DNA of 64,000 nucleotides from assembly GCA_004026145.2 (NCBI GenBank), contig CP034996.1, forward strand, positions 14,623,641 through 14,687,640, in the 5' to 3' direction. Source of the stretch: Takifugu bimaculatus (Eukaryota > Chordata > Actinopteri > Tetraodontiformes > Tetraodontidae). A program made the translations under genes and the position numbers. Positions 44,953 to 56,500 of this stretch are shown here, piece by piece; the first letter of the stretch is position 1, and each line of letters begins with the position of its first letter. Below the pieces are notes generated by a model. That model was not told the origin of the DNA. It was given only the letters and a program-made list of their open reading frames with translations, and did not search any database.

Positions 44953-45924
44953 TTAAAACTTCATCACCTTAATTTTGTTTTTTCTAATCAGGGCCACGGC
45001 TCTGATCTTAATCTCCTTGGTTTTCAGAGAGTAAATTATGGGGTTGACGCAGGGGGGGATGCAGGAGGCCAGAGACAGACTCAAGACGCGCTGATCGGCA
45101 TCGATCAGCCGCACATAAAAGCCGAAGAGGAAAATAATGAACAATGGGATATAAAATATAGCAACCAGGACAAGATGCTCCACGCAGGTACCGAGAGCTT
45201 TCATCCTGCTGTTGACCGACTTCATCGAGAACAGGGTGGCCAGGATAGCGGCGTAGGTCAGCAGGATAAAAGTAAAATGCGCAACGAGATTCACGACTGA
45301 TGCGGTCGACGACAGGGCCCAGTGCAGCGTGTAGTCGTTGCAGGCGAGTCGAAACGTCGGCGCATAGTCACAGAAGTAGCTGCGCACTGTGACAGACTTG
45401 CAAAAAGACAGCCATGTCATTATACCTGTTGAGAACGCTCCGAGGCCCAGTGAGTAAGACCAGGTCACGGCCACAATGCAGGACATGCTCCGCAGGGTGT
45501 TGATGGAGTTCTGCTGCAGAGGGAAGCATATTGCGATCAGCCTGTCGTAGGCCAGGATCGCCAGCGCAAAAGACTCTAAGTGATAAGAGGAGTAATAGAC
45601 GAACATCTGCAAGAGGCAGATGTTGAAGGGGAAAAAGTTGTCCTTCAGGAGAAATGTCTTGATCATGCTGGGGATGGTGGTGGAGTTCAGGACAATGTCG
45701 ATGACAGCCAGGTTGACCACGGCCAAAAACTTGGGAGTGTGTAAACAACGATTAGAGACGATCACGTAGATCAGCAAACAGTTGAAGAACACCGTGACCA
45801 CATAGACAAACGCCAGGAAGATGAAGTAGAAGCGGATGTGGGGAAACGTCTCGAATCCAACGACGTAGAAGCCTGGAGGGTGAATGATGATGGAGACGTT
45901 TGAGACGGTCCGCAGCAGAAACAT
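44953..45924 (-). CDS. Odorant receptor copy 6 (intact, 323 aa)
   Basis: A seven-transmembrane odorant receptor of the same subtype as copy 5 (KTFLL, IMTWLSF, SSTASVVNL, GTCVEHL, LIDAD). TM3 differs locally: SSYHLESFALAIL, where copy 5 has SSISIESFALAIL. TM5 reads VAHFTFILL instead of VVPFTFILL, losing a proline conserved in the other copies. The ATG is at 45924. It is the copy closest to coa4 and the last of the array. Confidence 0.92.
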   Translation of the reverse strand: MFLLRTVSNVSIIIHPPGFYVVGFETFPHIRFYFIFLAFVYVVTVFFNCLLIYVIVSNRCLHTPKFLAVVNLAVIDIVLNSTTIPSMIKTFLLKDNFFPFNICLLQMFVYYSSYHLESFALAILAYDRLIAICFPLQQNSINTLRSMSCIVAVTWSYSLGLGAFSTGIMTWLSFCKSVTVRSYFCDYAPTFRLACNDYTLHWALSSTASVVNLVAHFTFILLTYAAILATLFSMKSVNSRMKALGTCVEHLVLVAIFYIPLFIIFLFGFYVRLIDADQRVLSLSLASCIPPCVNPIIYSLKTKEIKIRAVALIRKNKIKVMKF

Positions 45925-45941
45925 AGCTGGACTCCACAAAC

Positions 45942-46102
45942 CTGCACAATCCAGAAAGCAGTTCACACCACAGCATCAGCACAACTTTAACTCATTCTCT
46001 GGGACTTGATGTGACTCACCTGCTGGCCGATCCGATGGCTCAGATCTGTTGAATGCAGCCTTGACTGCACAGCTGTTTTGTCTGCAGTTGGGTTTATATA
46101 CG
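45942..46102 (-). promoter_or_regulatory. OR6 promoter, noncoding exon 1 and 78-nt intron
   Basis: TATATAAACCC at about 46101-46091, with one base changed from the other copies. The intron is 46019-45942. Confidence 0.62.
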
Positions 46103-46574
46103 AGAGTCACTCACCTCTGGAGACAAAGATTTCAGCTCAAAACACTCTTTTAATGAACTTGCACCAGGAAGGGCGGTATCTGGCTCTCATTAAGCTTCTT
46201 CTCTGCTCAACCATCTAATTAACCCTCTATTTGTTTCAAAACCATAGCTTAAAAACAGCACTCAGGTGCCTTCAACAATTACATCATTATCAAACAACCG
46301 TCACCAGTTTACATTTCCTCAAATAAGAATCCTACACCAGGGAAATTATGTGTGAACAAAACAATAAACAGGTGCTCTATGTGAGGGAAAAATACACATT
46401 TTCCATGAACTTAAATAATTTCTGATTTATTTTCACAAGAAATCCATTTTTGATGACTGATATTATTTTATATATCAAATTCATTCCATTTCAATGCCAT
46501 TATAGATTGATTTTAATGTAGACAAATAATCACAGCCTGTTGATGATGCACTGTTATTTAAAATAAAAGAAACA

Positions 46575-46577
46575 TAC

Positions 46578-46620
<43 letters not shown>

Positions 46621-46664
46621 CATAGATATATATATATATATCTATGTATATATATATATATATG
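46575..46664. repeat. TA microsatellite with a long hairpin
   Basis: Two TA arrays flank an inverted repeat, ACATAGATATA...TATATCTATGT (about 46618-46648), able to form a long AT hairpin. This marks the end of the OR array, where transposons sit in the other units; here none followed. Confidence 0.9.
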
Positions 46665-46741
46665 TATTTTCACAAGAAATACACTTAATAATTATAATTT
46701 TAAACAACTTTAACTAGACAGTGGTTCCACCTCAGGGGAAT

Positions 46742-46999
46742 TCAGCTTGGTGAAGACTGAATTGAGGCTGGGTGCTGCTTCCTCAGCTGTTCTTTCCGGG
46801 CATTTTGGAAATGTATCATGCAGTCTTTGAAAGTCTGAACCTGCTTCTGACACACACGCCAGTCCTGGTGTTCAGCCATGCACTCCTGCACTGCATAATG
46901 GAGCTCAGCACAGCCGGTGCGGGATATCATCTGATCCACGGGGTCATCCTCATCCTGATCATCTTTACGGCTGCGGTCGTGGGGGGAAGGGGATGCCAT
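46742..46999 (-). CDS. coa4: Cytochrome c oxidase assembly factor 4 (twin CX9C), 85 aa
   Basis: COA4 (also called CHCHD8) is a small protein of the mitochondrial intermembrane space needed for cytochrome c oxidase assembly. The protein shows the twin CX9C motif (Cys 30/40 and 50/60) in GCAELHYAVQEC and CQKQVQTFKDC, with the family-typical DPVDQMISRTGC and AEHQDW. There is no cleavable presequence, as expected for the disulfide-relay import route. The acidic N-terminus and charged C-terminus also fit. The coding part is one exon; an acceptor (CCTCCACAG at 47007) lies 7 nt before the ATG, implying an upstream noncoding exon. The ATG at 46999 is chosen; a longer frame above it would read through the acceptor. 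Stop at 46742. Confidence 0.93.
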   Translation of the reverse strand: MASPSPHDRSRKDDQDEDDPVDQMISRTGCAELHYAVQECMAEHQDWRVCQKQVQTFKDCMIHFQNARKEQLRKQHPASIQSSPS

Positions 47000-47082
47000 C
47001 CTGTCCCTGTGGAGGACAGCCACAACAGTAACCATGTATTACATTTGTTTTGCAACCCAAAATTCTTATTTTACATTGATTG

Positions 47083-47104
47083 GGGCGGGGGGGGGGGGGG
47101 GGGG
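47083..47104. repeat. Poly-G tract in the coa4 5' region
   Basis: A G run interrupted once by C. A matching C run followed by an A run occurs at 47878-47915. Both are prone to sequencing error. Confidence 0.9.
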
Positions 47105-47822
47105 TGTTGTAAATCAAATAAATAAAAATGTTATATGTTAAACAAAAAGTATATAATGGTGCAGGAAATCGCATGAGCGAAACCCACATTGGAGCTTATG
47201 CAATCGAATTGTTTGTTTCAGTTTTAAAGTAGTTTCAGTCTGCATCTGCAATTACTTAAAATCCCACACAACCTTCATGCATACCAACATTGATATTAAA
47301 TATATTTCTCAGTTCTGTGAATATATTCTAGGCATGGCAAGTGTTAATTTATTAAGAATACAACGAGTAATATTGAGTTAACAGCGAACTTTTTTGTATT
47401 CTTGCTTCTTATTCGTACCTTTTTCTGGGTGAATCTGTTTGAAGAAACTATAAATATGCTATCTATAAAAACGTTTTGTCACTGCCAAATGTGGAGACTT
47501 AACGCGACAAATTGCGGAGGACATATTAGAGAGTCGGACGATGGTGTAACCTTAAAATGGTTCCGTCCGAATGCGTGGAAGAGTTCTGCTGGCTACATGG
47601 GTACAATTAAGACCCGTTTTGCCACTGGCAACAATTGTTGCCAAAGTGTATCACTGTCATTTTCGACTCATCACAATAAAAATAAAAAACTCCAAGGTGC
47701 AACTGTTTTCGTTTTCACTTATATGTAGACAACTTCGACAAACTCAGATTTCTTTAAAAATCGCTTCCAAACGCTTCCTATCGCATGACATCATCTGCTT
47801 CCTGCTCCTTCAGGCTAAAGAC
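47105..47822. other. Intergenic region between coa4 and a candidate plus-strand exon
   Basis: AT-rich with no recognisable gene. It may hold the coa4 first exon and promoter on the minus strand, but I cannot place them. Confidence 0.5.
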
Positions 47823-47851
47823 ATGGCGGATGCAAATCTTCCTGGAAAGAG
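47823..47851 (+). other. Candidate orphan first coding exon
   Basis: ATGGCGGATGCAAATC encodes MADANLPGKR and ends at AGAG|GTAATT, a plausible donor. It points away from coa4, which would suit a divergent gene pair. I find no further exons downstream in the window; instead a piggyBac relic follows from about 48.5 kb. It may be a relic or chance. Confidence 0.25.
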
Positions 47852-47882
47852 GTAATTTTCATAAATGTCTTATGATCCCCCC

Positions 47883-47913
<31 letters not shown>

Positions 47914-48519
47914 AAACATTTTATAATTAATAAATAATTCGAGTCTCTAGTGTAACACTCCCTCCAAAAATTGAACCTTGGATATTTTTTTTGTTTGTTC
48001 ATGGGCTTATTTCTTGCCAGTGGGTAATACGTAAGCAATGGAAAACATTGTCTGTAGGATTGTTCCTAATTTACTTATTTAAAATTGTAGAATGATGTAT
48101 AATGGCTCATTCTAGCCCTCTTAGAATACACTTCCTAGCTAAATAAATTCACAGATGTTCAAGGCCTGTGTGTATAGTATTTTTGTATTTTAATTAGTAT
48201 TTGTATGTTTCCATAAATCATCTTTCTAGCTAATATTAGCTTATGTTTCACTGAGGGAAAAAAATGTTGATGTGCAGTTAGAGGTGCACTTTTCTTGACA
48301 CACAAATACCATAATCAATGCCCACACCTACATTGTTTCTCCCAGTGGTCGGTGGCACAAATGAAAAGTTGACCAGTCAGATCGTTGGGCCCCTGCTCCA
48401 CAAAACTAAGAACCAAGACAGCAAATTCAAAAGAGATCAAGATTGTGTTGCCAAAGCACCAGCACAAGCCAACAAAAAATATCAGATCCCTCGCTATGTC
48501 CCCTTGCTATGTCTCCTGG

Positions 48520-49160
48520 CTTCATATTGGATGATCCAGTGGATATTTTCCTCACATTCTATCCCAAGTCCTGAGAGATGCCACAATGGAAATGTCCAAT
48601 CTCTACACCAAACAAAAAGGGAAAATCTCAACTTCTGACATTCTGTGGTATTCTGTTGATCAATGGATACAACACAGTTCAAGGTGGCGTCTTCTCTGGT
48701 GAGACGATTATGATGTCAGCAACACTGATGCCATGTGGAGGATTGGGTTTGGTGAGATTATGTCTTCTGCTCATTTAGTAGACAACATGAAGATCACAGC
48801 TGACCTATTCTTCAAGGTGCATCCCCTTTTTAAGCATCTGAACGACATCAACAACACAATCCCGACAGCAGAACATGTGGCATTAGATGAGATGATTGAG
48901 TAGATGATGACTGAGTATTCTGGAAGGCATGGGTGCAGACAGTTTAGTAGAGGGAAGCTTGTTCATTTTGGATATAAAATATGAAGTTTGGCATCCTCCT
49001 CAGGGTTTGTCCTTCAGATGGAGTCATATGTTGCTTTTCTCTTAACATTTCCACTTTTTTACCAGTGAAATTCTGAGGTACAACTTGGATTTTAACCCCT
49101 TTAAAAACTATTTTATTGCAATTTATGCACAATGAAGCAATAACAACAAAAAACACAATC
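48520..49160 (+). pseudogene. piggyBac-like transposase relic
   Basis: Broken plus-strand frames carry piggyBac-family signatures in order: FCGILLINGYNTVQGG, FKVHPLFKHLN, HVALDEMIE (candidate first catalytic Asp), YSGRHGCRQFSRGK with HFGYK (48916-48981), and SSGFVLQMESY. There are at least three stops (for example after LDEMIE) and several frame changes. It is an old, inactive element of the PGBD type. Confidence 0.72.
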
Positions 49161-51009
49161 TACCCAATGATATGTTTATAAATCCAGCAATAAAATACTT
49201 AAAAAATAAGGCCTGGACCCTCTTGAGTTCAGAAAGCTGGCCCCGTTGGGTCACGACTGCTTTTGTTGGCTTTTGTCAGCTAATGAGCATAAAATACTCT
49301 TTGCTCATTAAAAAGAGACAGTTAATGTCATTGGAATATGTTTACATTAGCATAACTACATTTTATGTTTTAGGGGAGAAAGAGAAAAACTTTATTGTAT
49401 ATTCTAAAAAAAATAATTTCATAAAGTTTAATTCCTCTCAGGCGATACACTGCTGCTTAGCACTTAGCTTAGTTAGCTCTGAAGGCCTCAAGAATTTCAT
49501 GGCCAAGAAGCAATTTGTTAATGGGATTATTTTATAGAAAAATCTAATAAAGCACAATAAATTAGATTAGGACTTTTGGGGATATAACCATGTGATGCCA
49601 CGTTAAGGAAGTTGACCGGTAAAAGTTGCTGATAGCCAGCAAATCTCAACTGTGATTACACTGTTACAGTGGCGAGCCCACATGGTAGCACACAACATCT
49701 CACGCCATCGACTTGAAGGGCATGAGGTGACTTTGAATTAAAGAGAACTTTCATTACCAAACAAAGAGAGGTGACCCCAGACAACAGGATCCGCTCCTCC
49801 TGCACTGACTCCTGGGAATCCCCGATAATCAGCCCCTGTGATGTAATTAGCAAAGAATCCCAATTAATGACCACCAGACTGTAGGAAACAAAGCTTTTAC
49901 CACTCGGGCATAAGCCTAATTAATCTCATCTGCATCCATTAGGATGTTTTTTACACTCTCACATTGAAAAGTGTCCTGGGAAGCGACATACAGTCCCGTT
50001 AATGAGTCATTAGTGTTCTTCTGAGGCTAAAGTAACCCTCCTAATTGTACAGTATTCCCCTTATGTTTACTGAGCCATAGCAATTAGTCCTTGAAAGTCA
50101 GTCACTCAACAACAGCCAGCAAACAACATGGTGGAAACCAGAATTTGCCATTCCTGCCTCTGGCCCAGTAACTGCTGTAGAACTCAACAGCCATGTGAAG
50201 AGGCCAATATTGTACTTTATTATTCAATGTATTTTTAGAGGGCAAAAACACAAGAAACAGATGTTGATGCTGCTGCAGCAGCTTCTCCTGAAGGTGCAAT
50301 GTCTCTCAGTTATTGCATTGCCTACATTTTCTAATAAAAACAGCAACAGATTTATTACGCGAGGGATTTTGTTTGTTTGTTAGCAACAAAGTCATTAAGC
50401 ATCATTCCCCGGCGACACAATCACAACTGGGACCCATTAAAGAGTCCCTCTAGAGTTCAGGAGATCTGATCCTTTTGTTTGGGGTCATCATGTCCTTAAT
50501 GGAATTGTCCCAACTGAAGGGAATCTGATGAAACTGTTAATAAAAGGGAAGAACGTAATTACATCCTCTGGGTTTTCTGGCCATCGTATGCAGTCAGTGC
50601 TGAAAAGACTCCTTCAAACTGGTGGAGCTGATGATTCACACCAACAGGACAGTTGATGTCACCCCCCCCCCCCGGGTGGGGTAGGTTATTGCAAACATTA
50701 GCAGGGATCACTGCAGGGAAAACAACATATATGGATCTAAATCCTGGTTTGATGTGACACAGCAGCTAAAGGTGAAATGGCGCCTGCTTTCAAGCTTTTG
50801 TCTGATGTGAATTTTGACTGGCTGCTGTAGATTTATGGCTGCAGCCGAACTGACGGATCTATTAGTTTAATCCTGACAGTGATTCATGATCCCTTTCACT
50901 CGCAAGAAATCGGTAAAGAAGGAACACTTCTGTTCTGCTCTGAGAAATTGAATTATGAAACACTGAAGATGAATTGATATTTTGGAAGGACAGGTTGGGA
51001 GTATAGAAC
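49161..51009. other. Gene-free stretch
   Basis: No convincing coding sequence. It contains a poly-C tract at about 50659-50673 and scattered short AT-rich blocks. Confidence 0.6.
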
Positions 51010-53566
51010 TTTTGATTTGATTTGATTCAACTTTATTGTCATTACACATGTCACAAGTACAAGGCAACGAAATGCAGTTAGCATCTAACCAGAAGTGCTT
51101 AAGTAGCAAATAAAACTGTGATGGGTATATACAATATATACACACAATAATATATGTTTAGGATATCAATATATATGTTTGTATTTACAGAGTTCACAGA
51201 TATGTAAAGGGTATATAAAAGTCATTGCAACCAAGATAAATATTATATACAGGCTGTAACTATGGTGCTGAATTTCCTACAGGATCAATAGAGGCTATTT
51301 ATGCATTTTTTAACTATGTGTATGTTTTAACTATACAATAATGATAAAAAATGTGAAAAGTATGGAAAGCAGTGCAAATAACAGATGTAAATAGTGCAAA
51401 TAAACGGATGTAAATAGGGCAATTATTGTAACAGATGTAATCAGTGCAAATAGAGTGACTGTACAATCAGTCAGTCCAGACGGGGTTATTGTGCCTGAAG
51501 GGAGGTAAAGTGAGAGGGGTCGGAGTTCAGGAGGGAGACAGCAGTGGGGAAGAAGCTGTTTCTGAACCTGCTGGTTTTTGTCCGGAGGCTCCTGTAGCGC
51601 CTCCCAGAGGGCATGAGGGTAAACAGTCCATGCGCTGGGTGACAGGAGTCTTTCGTGACCTTCTTGGCCCTCCTGTGACAGCGCCTCCTGTATATGTCCT
51701 CAATGGCCAGAAGAGAAGCTCCAGCTATTCGCTGGGCGGTCTTCACCACCTTCTGCAAGGCCTTCCGGTCTGAGGCAGAGCAGTTCCCATACCAGACCGT
51801 AATACAGCTGGTAAGGATGCTCTCAATGGTGCAGCGAAAGAAGTTCACCAGGATGTCTGAAGAGAGGTGGTGTTTCTTCAGAGTCCTCAGGAAGAAGAGA
51901 CGCTGGTGAGCCTTCTTCACCAAACTGGAGCAGTTAGTCGTCCAAGTGAGGTCCTGTGAGAGGTGGATCCCCAGGAATTTGAAGCTGGACACACGCTCCA
52001 CCGCTGCTCCGTTGATGTGGATGGGTGGGTGGATGCCCGTCTTCCTCCTGAAGTCCAGGACGAGTTCTTTAGTTTTATTGGTGTTGAGCAGCAGGTTGTT
52101 GTTGTGGCACCACGTAGCCAAGCGGTCCACCTCCTCCCTGTAAGATGACTCATCGTTATCCTTGATGAGACCAATCACCGTGGTGTCATCTGCGAACTTG
52201 ATGATGGTGTTGGAACCATGTAGAGCTCTGCAGTCGTGGGTGAAAAGGGAGTAGAGGAATGGGCTCATCACACAGCCTTGTGGTACTCCGGTGTTTACAG
52301 TGAGGGTAGGGGAGCAGTGATGATCTAACCGCACATGTTGTGGTCTATTGGTCAGAAAGTACAATAACCAGTTGCAGATGGAGGTGCTGATGCCCAGGTC
52401 CCTGAGTTTGGTTATCAGCTTGGAGGGGATGACAGTGTTAAATGCTGAACTGAAGTCTATGAACAGCATTCGGGCGTATGTGTCTTTATTGTCCAGGTGT
52501 GAGAGGACAGAGTGCAGTGCTGTGGAGCATCTTCTGTGTTCCTGTTCTTACGATAGGCGTACTGATGTGGGTCCAGGGTTGGGGGGAGACAGATTTGAGT
52601 TGTGCCAAGACCAGCTGCTCTAAGCACTTTGTTATGATGGGAGTGAGTGCTACTGGACGATAGCCATTGAGACAAGCTGGGGTGGAAAGCGCGTCCAGGG
52701 ATGCCATCGGGGCCCGCAGCTTTGCGTGGATTGATCCTGCTCAGTTCCGCTCTGACATCAGTGGTAGAGAAAGTTAAGAGTTGGTGGCCAGCAGTCAGCT
52801 CTACCTTGCTCGCTTGCTCATGGTTGTCCTTCTCAAACCGAGCATAGAAGTTGTTTAGCTCATTGAGGAAGGAGATGTCAGTTGAGGGGGGAGAGGGGTT
52901 GATGGGCTTGTAGTTGCTGGTGACCTGAATGCCCTGCCACATAGATCGGGGGTTGGAGTTGGAGAAGTGCCCTTCTACCTTCAGCTTGTAGCCGTGTTTG
53001 GCTTTCTTAATACCCCGCTTCAGGTTAGCTCTGGCTGTGCTGTAGGTTTGTGCGTCCCCCGATCGGAAGGCGATGTTACGGGCCTTCAGCAGGAGACGGA
53101 CATCCCTATTCATCCAGGGCTTCTGATTAGAGTGCATGGTGATCTGTTTCTGGGTGGTGACACTGTCTATGGAGGTGGAGATGTAGTCCAGTACAGATGA
53201 GGCATAGCATTCAATGTCTATGTGAGAGTCACAGGTTGCCTTAGTGGCAGATGTATTCCAGTCTGTGTGTTTGAACCGGTCCTGCAGCCCGGAGTCTGTC
53301 CCCTCAGGCCACACCTTTATTGTCCTCACTGTGGGTTCCACCCGTTGAATGAGTGGTGAATAATTTGGGGAGAGAAAGAGAGAGAGGTGGTCTGACTGTC
53401 CATTGTGGGGGAGGGGTGAAGCTTTGTAAGCTCCAGCTATGTTGGAATAAACATGGTCCAATGTTCTGTCTCCTCTAGTGTGGCAAGAGACATGTTGATA
53501 AAAAATGTTTGGCTTTGGCTGAAGTTGCAGTAAATCAGTGAAACATTTGCAGGTTTCTGGAATCAT
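51010..53566 (-). mobile_element. L2/Rex1-like LINE, 5'-truncated
   Basis: From 53566 downward the minus strand encodes the end of an APE-type endonuclease (GDRTLDHVYSN, then GQSDHLSLFLSP). A linker and the start of the RT (NPRKAAGPDGIPGR) follow, then a frame break near 52850-52500. The RT core is at 52469-51486: LFIDFSSAFNTVIPSKL, TGVPQGCVMSPFLYSLF, IIKFADDTTVIGL, KTKELVLDFRRK and FKFLGIHLS. The 3' UTR runs to about 51010 and ends in a TGATT repeat after AATAAAG. Endonuclease and RT motifs place it in the L2/CR1/Rex1 group; the exact family is not certain. No full open frame remains. Confidence 0.85.
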
Positions 53567-56500
53567 TTGGGGATTTATGATTTTTAAAATGATATTAGGT
53601 GAAAATCACATAAGAATTAAGCAATCATGAGAATGTTGGCAAGGTTTTTATTTTAAATTATTCTAATCAAGAAACGTTTGGCATTTCAAGTTTGATTAAT
53701 ACTTTATAATGAATGATAAGTTACGACCTTATACATCATGTTATGCTGTAAAAACTGGCCAGATGAGTGGAAAAATTGACTGAGCGGCATGTGAATTGAA
53801 CTCTTGTATTTCCACCAAGAGACCACGTGAGGGCAGTAATTAGCAGCTATTCTGTAATAAAGAAGCTGAGGGGGCAAGTGCATTTATCAGACAGAGAAAA
53901 GAGAACATTATTAGGTAATGTGGGTTTTGTCTCTGTGATTTAAATGGACCAATTAAAATATAAACATAGATATAAGGATTGTTAATGATGGTTTCCCCCT
54001 TTCTTGCACGCTGAACGTCAGGTTGCTATTGTTTCCATTCCAGCAAAGGAGTCCCAACAGTAATGGACACGTTGTCAGAGCAGCAGTTTTTTCCTCAGAG
54101 CAAACAGATGAGTGAAGGACAGCTTAAAATATTTGCAAGGCAGCAACCTCTCCCTCACTGTTGCACAGATATTTGAATGAGTAACTGCCCATCGCGCAGT
54201 TCGGTCAGACCTGCCAGAACTAATTAGAAGAGCTGAATTGGATGGTTGTGAGATTAATGGGAATTACCTTGAAGACATTTAGACACTTTCTTTCATGTCT
54301 GCGCCAACTGTGTGAGGCTGCAAAACAACTATTCTTCTGTTAATTATTGTAGATCTTAAAAATTAACTGTTTCCTTAGCTTTCCTCTGATGTTTGTGGAT
54401 CATGGTCCAGTGCTATTATAAGTTTGCATTAGCAGCTTTTCCAGTAAAACACTGATAATTGGTTTCTGGTCTTCAGGCTGGCTGTGATTTATTTACCGAG
54501 TTCGCTGACAGGAAATTTGACTTTGTGGAGTCAAGTTTGATCATTTCCATGGTGTGTGGTTCATCCCAGCAGCATCACCTTTTCAATCATCCCACCGACA
54601 CCGTTTCGGAAGGATATTAATGGCTCTTATTAACTGATTGATCTGATCCACTGGGCAGATGTGACCCTGCGTTTGGAAGCTTGAAGGAAACGAATGCGAA
54701 AATCCGAGGAATTAAAATTTGCCCTTAAGATCAAGGTCGATCTTTCTCCGTGTCTCTCTATCTCTTTCCCATACACTGGTTTGATCGACCAGTTCAGTCC
54801 GACACACAGTTCAGTATAAAACAACATCAATAAACAAGGCATTAGGTTTTCACATCATTAAACCAATGTGCCCCCCCTGAGTCAGCAGGTCACAAAATCC
54901 ATGATTGTTTTATCTTTCCAGTTCTTCCAGATCTGATCTCTGAGAACTGTAGCAGAACTCATTAGCTCGCAAATGTGAAAGATTCCCCGAGTGCATACCC
55001 CACCAAACAGGACGCAGCGACCTCAGACGGAAGCACTTTGAGTCTTTTAATGACGGATGAAGCAGCAGAATACCAGCTCATGGCCTCCCTGTATAAGAAG
55101 GAGGCATTGTTGTCAAATGCTAGTTTCATTCTAACCTCTCCATTGATTAAAACTGTGTCTATTCCACATAATGCCAATCCTATAAGACAAAGGAAGAGTA
55201 AAAACCAATGTCATACAGGTCTTTATATGCTACATTCTATATTCATCCCTTTACTTTCATGTCTTGCAGCTGTCTTCCCTCTCAATGTGAACTTATTGGT
55301 AATATTACAGTGTCATTGTGCTCAAAATCAAGCAAAAAGTTCCCTCGACTGAGAAATTACAAGGCACATTAGCTCCTGTCTATCTCCACAACATTAAAGA
55401 GACATTTGTCTATCCTTACTGTTCTTAAAAAGGGAAATTGTTTAAGGAAAAAGGCTGCTCTCTCTTACCCGTTCATCTTTCACAGTTATATGATAAAGAT
55501 TGTCCGCACACATCTGCCCCCTACTGGATAAAATGAATAATGCACCTCTCTTCCTGCCGTTGTACAAAACTGAAACCACTGAAGTCCAGTGATACAATAA
55601 TAATATCTCTCGAGGACATTTAGAAATTTTCTCCCTCATATTAGACGTCCTCCCCATTTGGATTTGGGCCGCCCAGACGTTCCCATATAGAGCAAGATGG
55701 TGAGTCACCGCTCTGCATAAGCAAAAGGACATTTGCTGTCTGGACTCTAATGAATCTTTTCTCTGCTTCCCTTTGCTTTATCTCTTTTTCCCCGTGTCCA
55801 CCCTTTTCAATGGGCTTAGCTTAAAGCCTTAGAAAGTCACTCAAGTGGATAAAATCATTTACCTGAATGAAGAGCGAGAGAGAGAAATGAAGTGAGCGAA
55901 ATAAAAGATTGAGCAAGGAGAGGGTGTTTTTTACTGTTGAAGGATAGAGTAAGAAGAGATAGAGCTGATCTGGGATCACTTGAGACCAAAATAGTCAAAA
56001 ATCTGAAATTTCCATTCATTTAGATGGTTTTTTATACCCATTTTGTCCTTCAACAGAGCCTTTTAACTGCTTACTAAGCTATACAAATCTGATTTGAAAT
56101 ATCTTGACACTCACTTTTACCTTTATTCAAGCGAAGAATCAAGATTAAAGTATCACACAAATTTTGCCTCTTCATATGCTTCCCATCCTGTTTGGTTCTG
56201 ACTTTTCAAGCTTAACTTTCAAGCGTCTCTGTGACACAGGTCAGTCATTTAATTACACACTTCATTAGCATCAATGCTAATGCAATTAGAGTTGCAGCAC
56301 CTTTCTGTAGTTCAGCGATAATATAATAAACGTCAATCCCTGACTCAAATTCTTCAGCGTTAGCCTCAGTTTGAAAGTCGCAACAGCAACAGACTTATTT
56401 TCAGCGGGCTTGTGTTTATTGTACCGATCAGCAGAAATGGGCTCCTGAGACGCCAGGTAGAGTTGTGCTGAATTAGTTCTAAACTTCTGTAAATAATGCA

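Noticed and set aside
48318..48519. Plus-strand frame from 48318 as a second exon of the MADANLPGKR candidate
   Set aside because: The sequence runs into the piggyBac relic, has no clear acceptor, and reads as part of that relic or as neutral DNA.
54975..55352. 125-codon plus-strand frame in the gene-free region
   Set aside because: No recognisable domain, repeat relationship or splice context. Likely chance.
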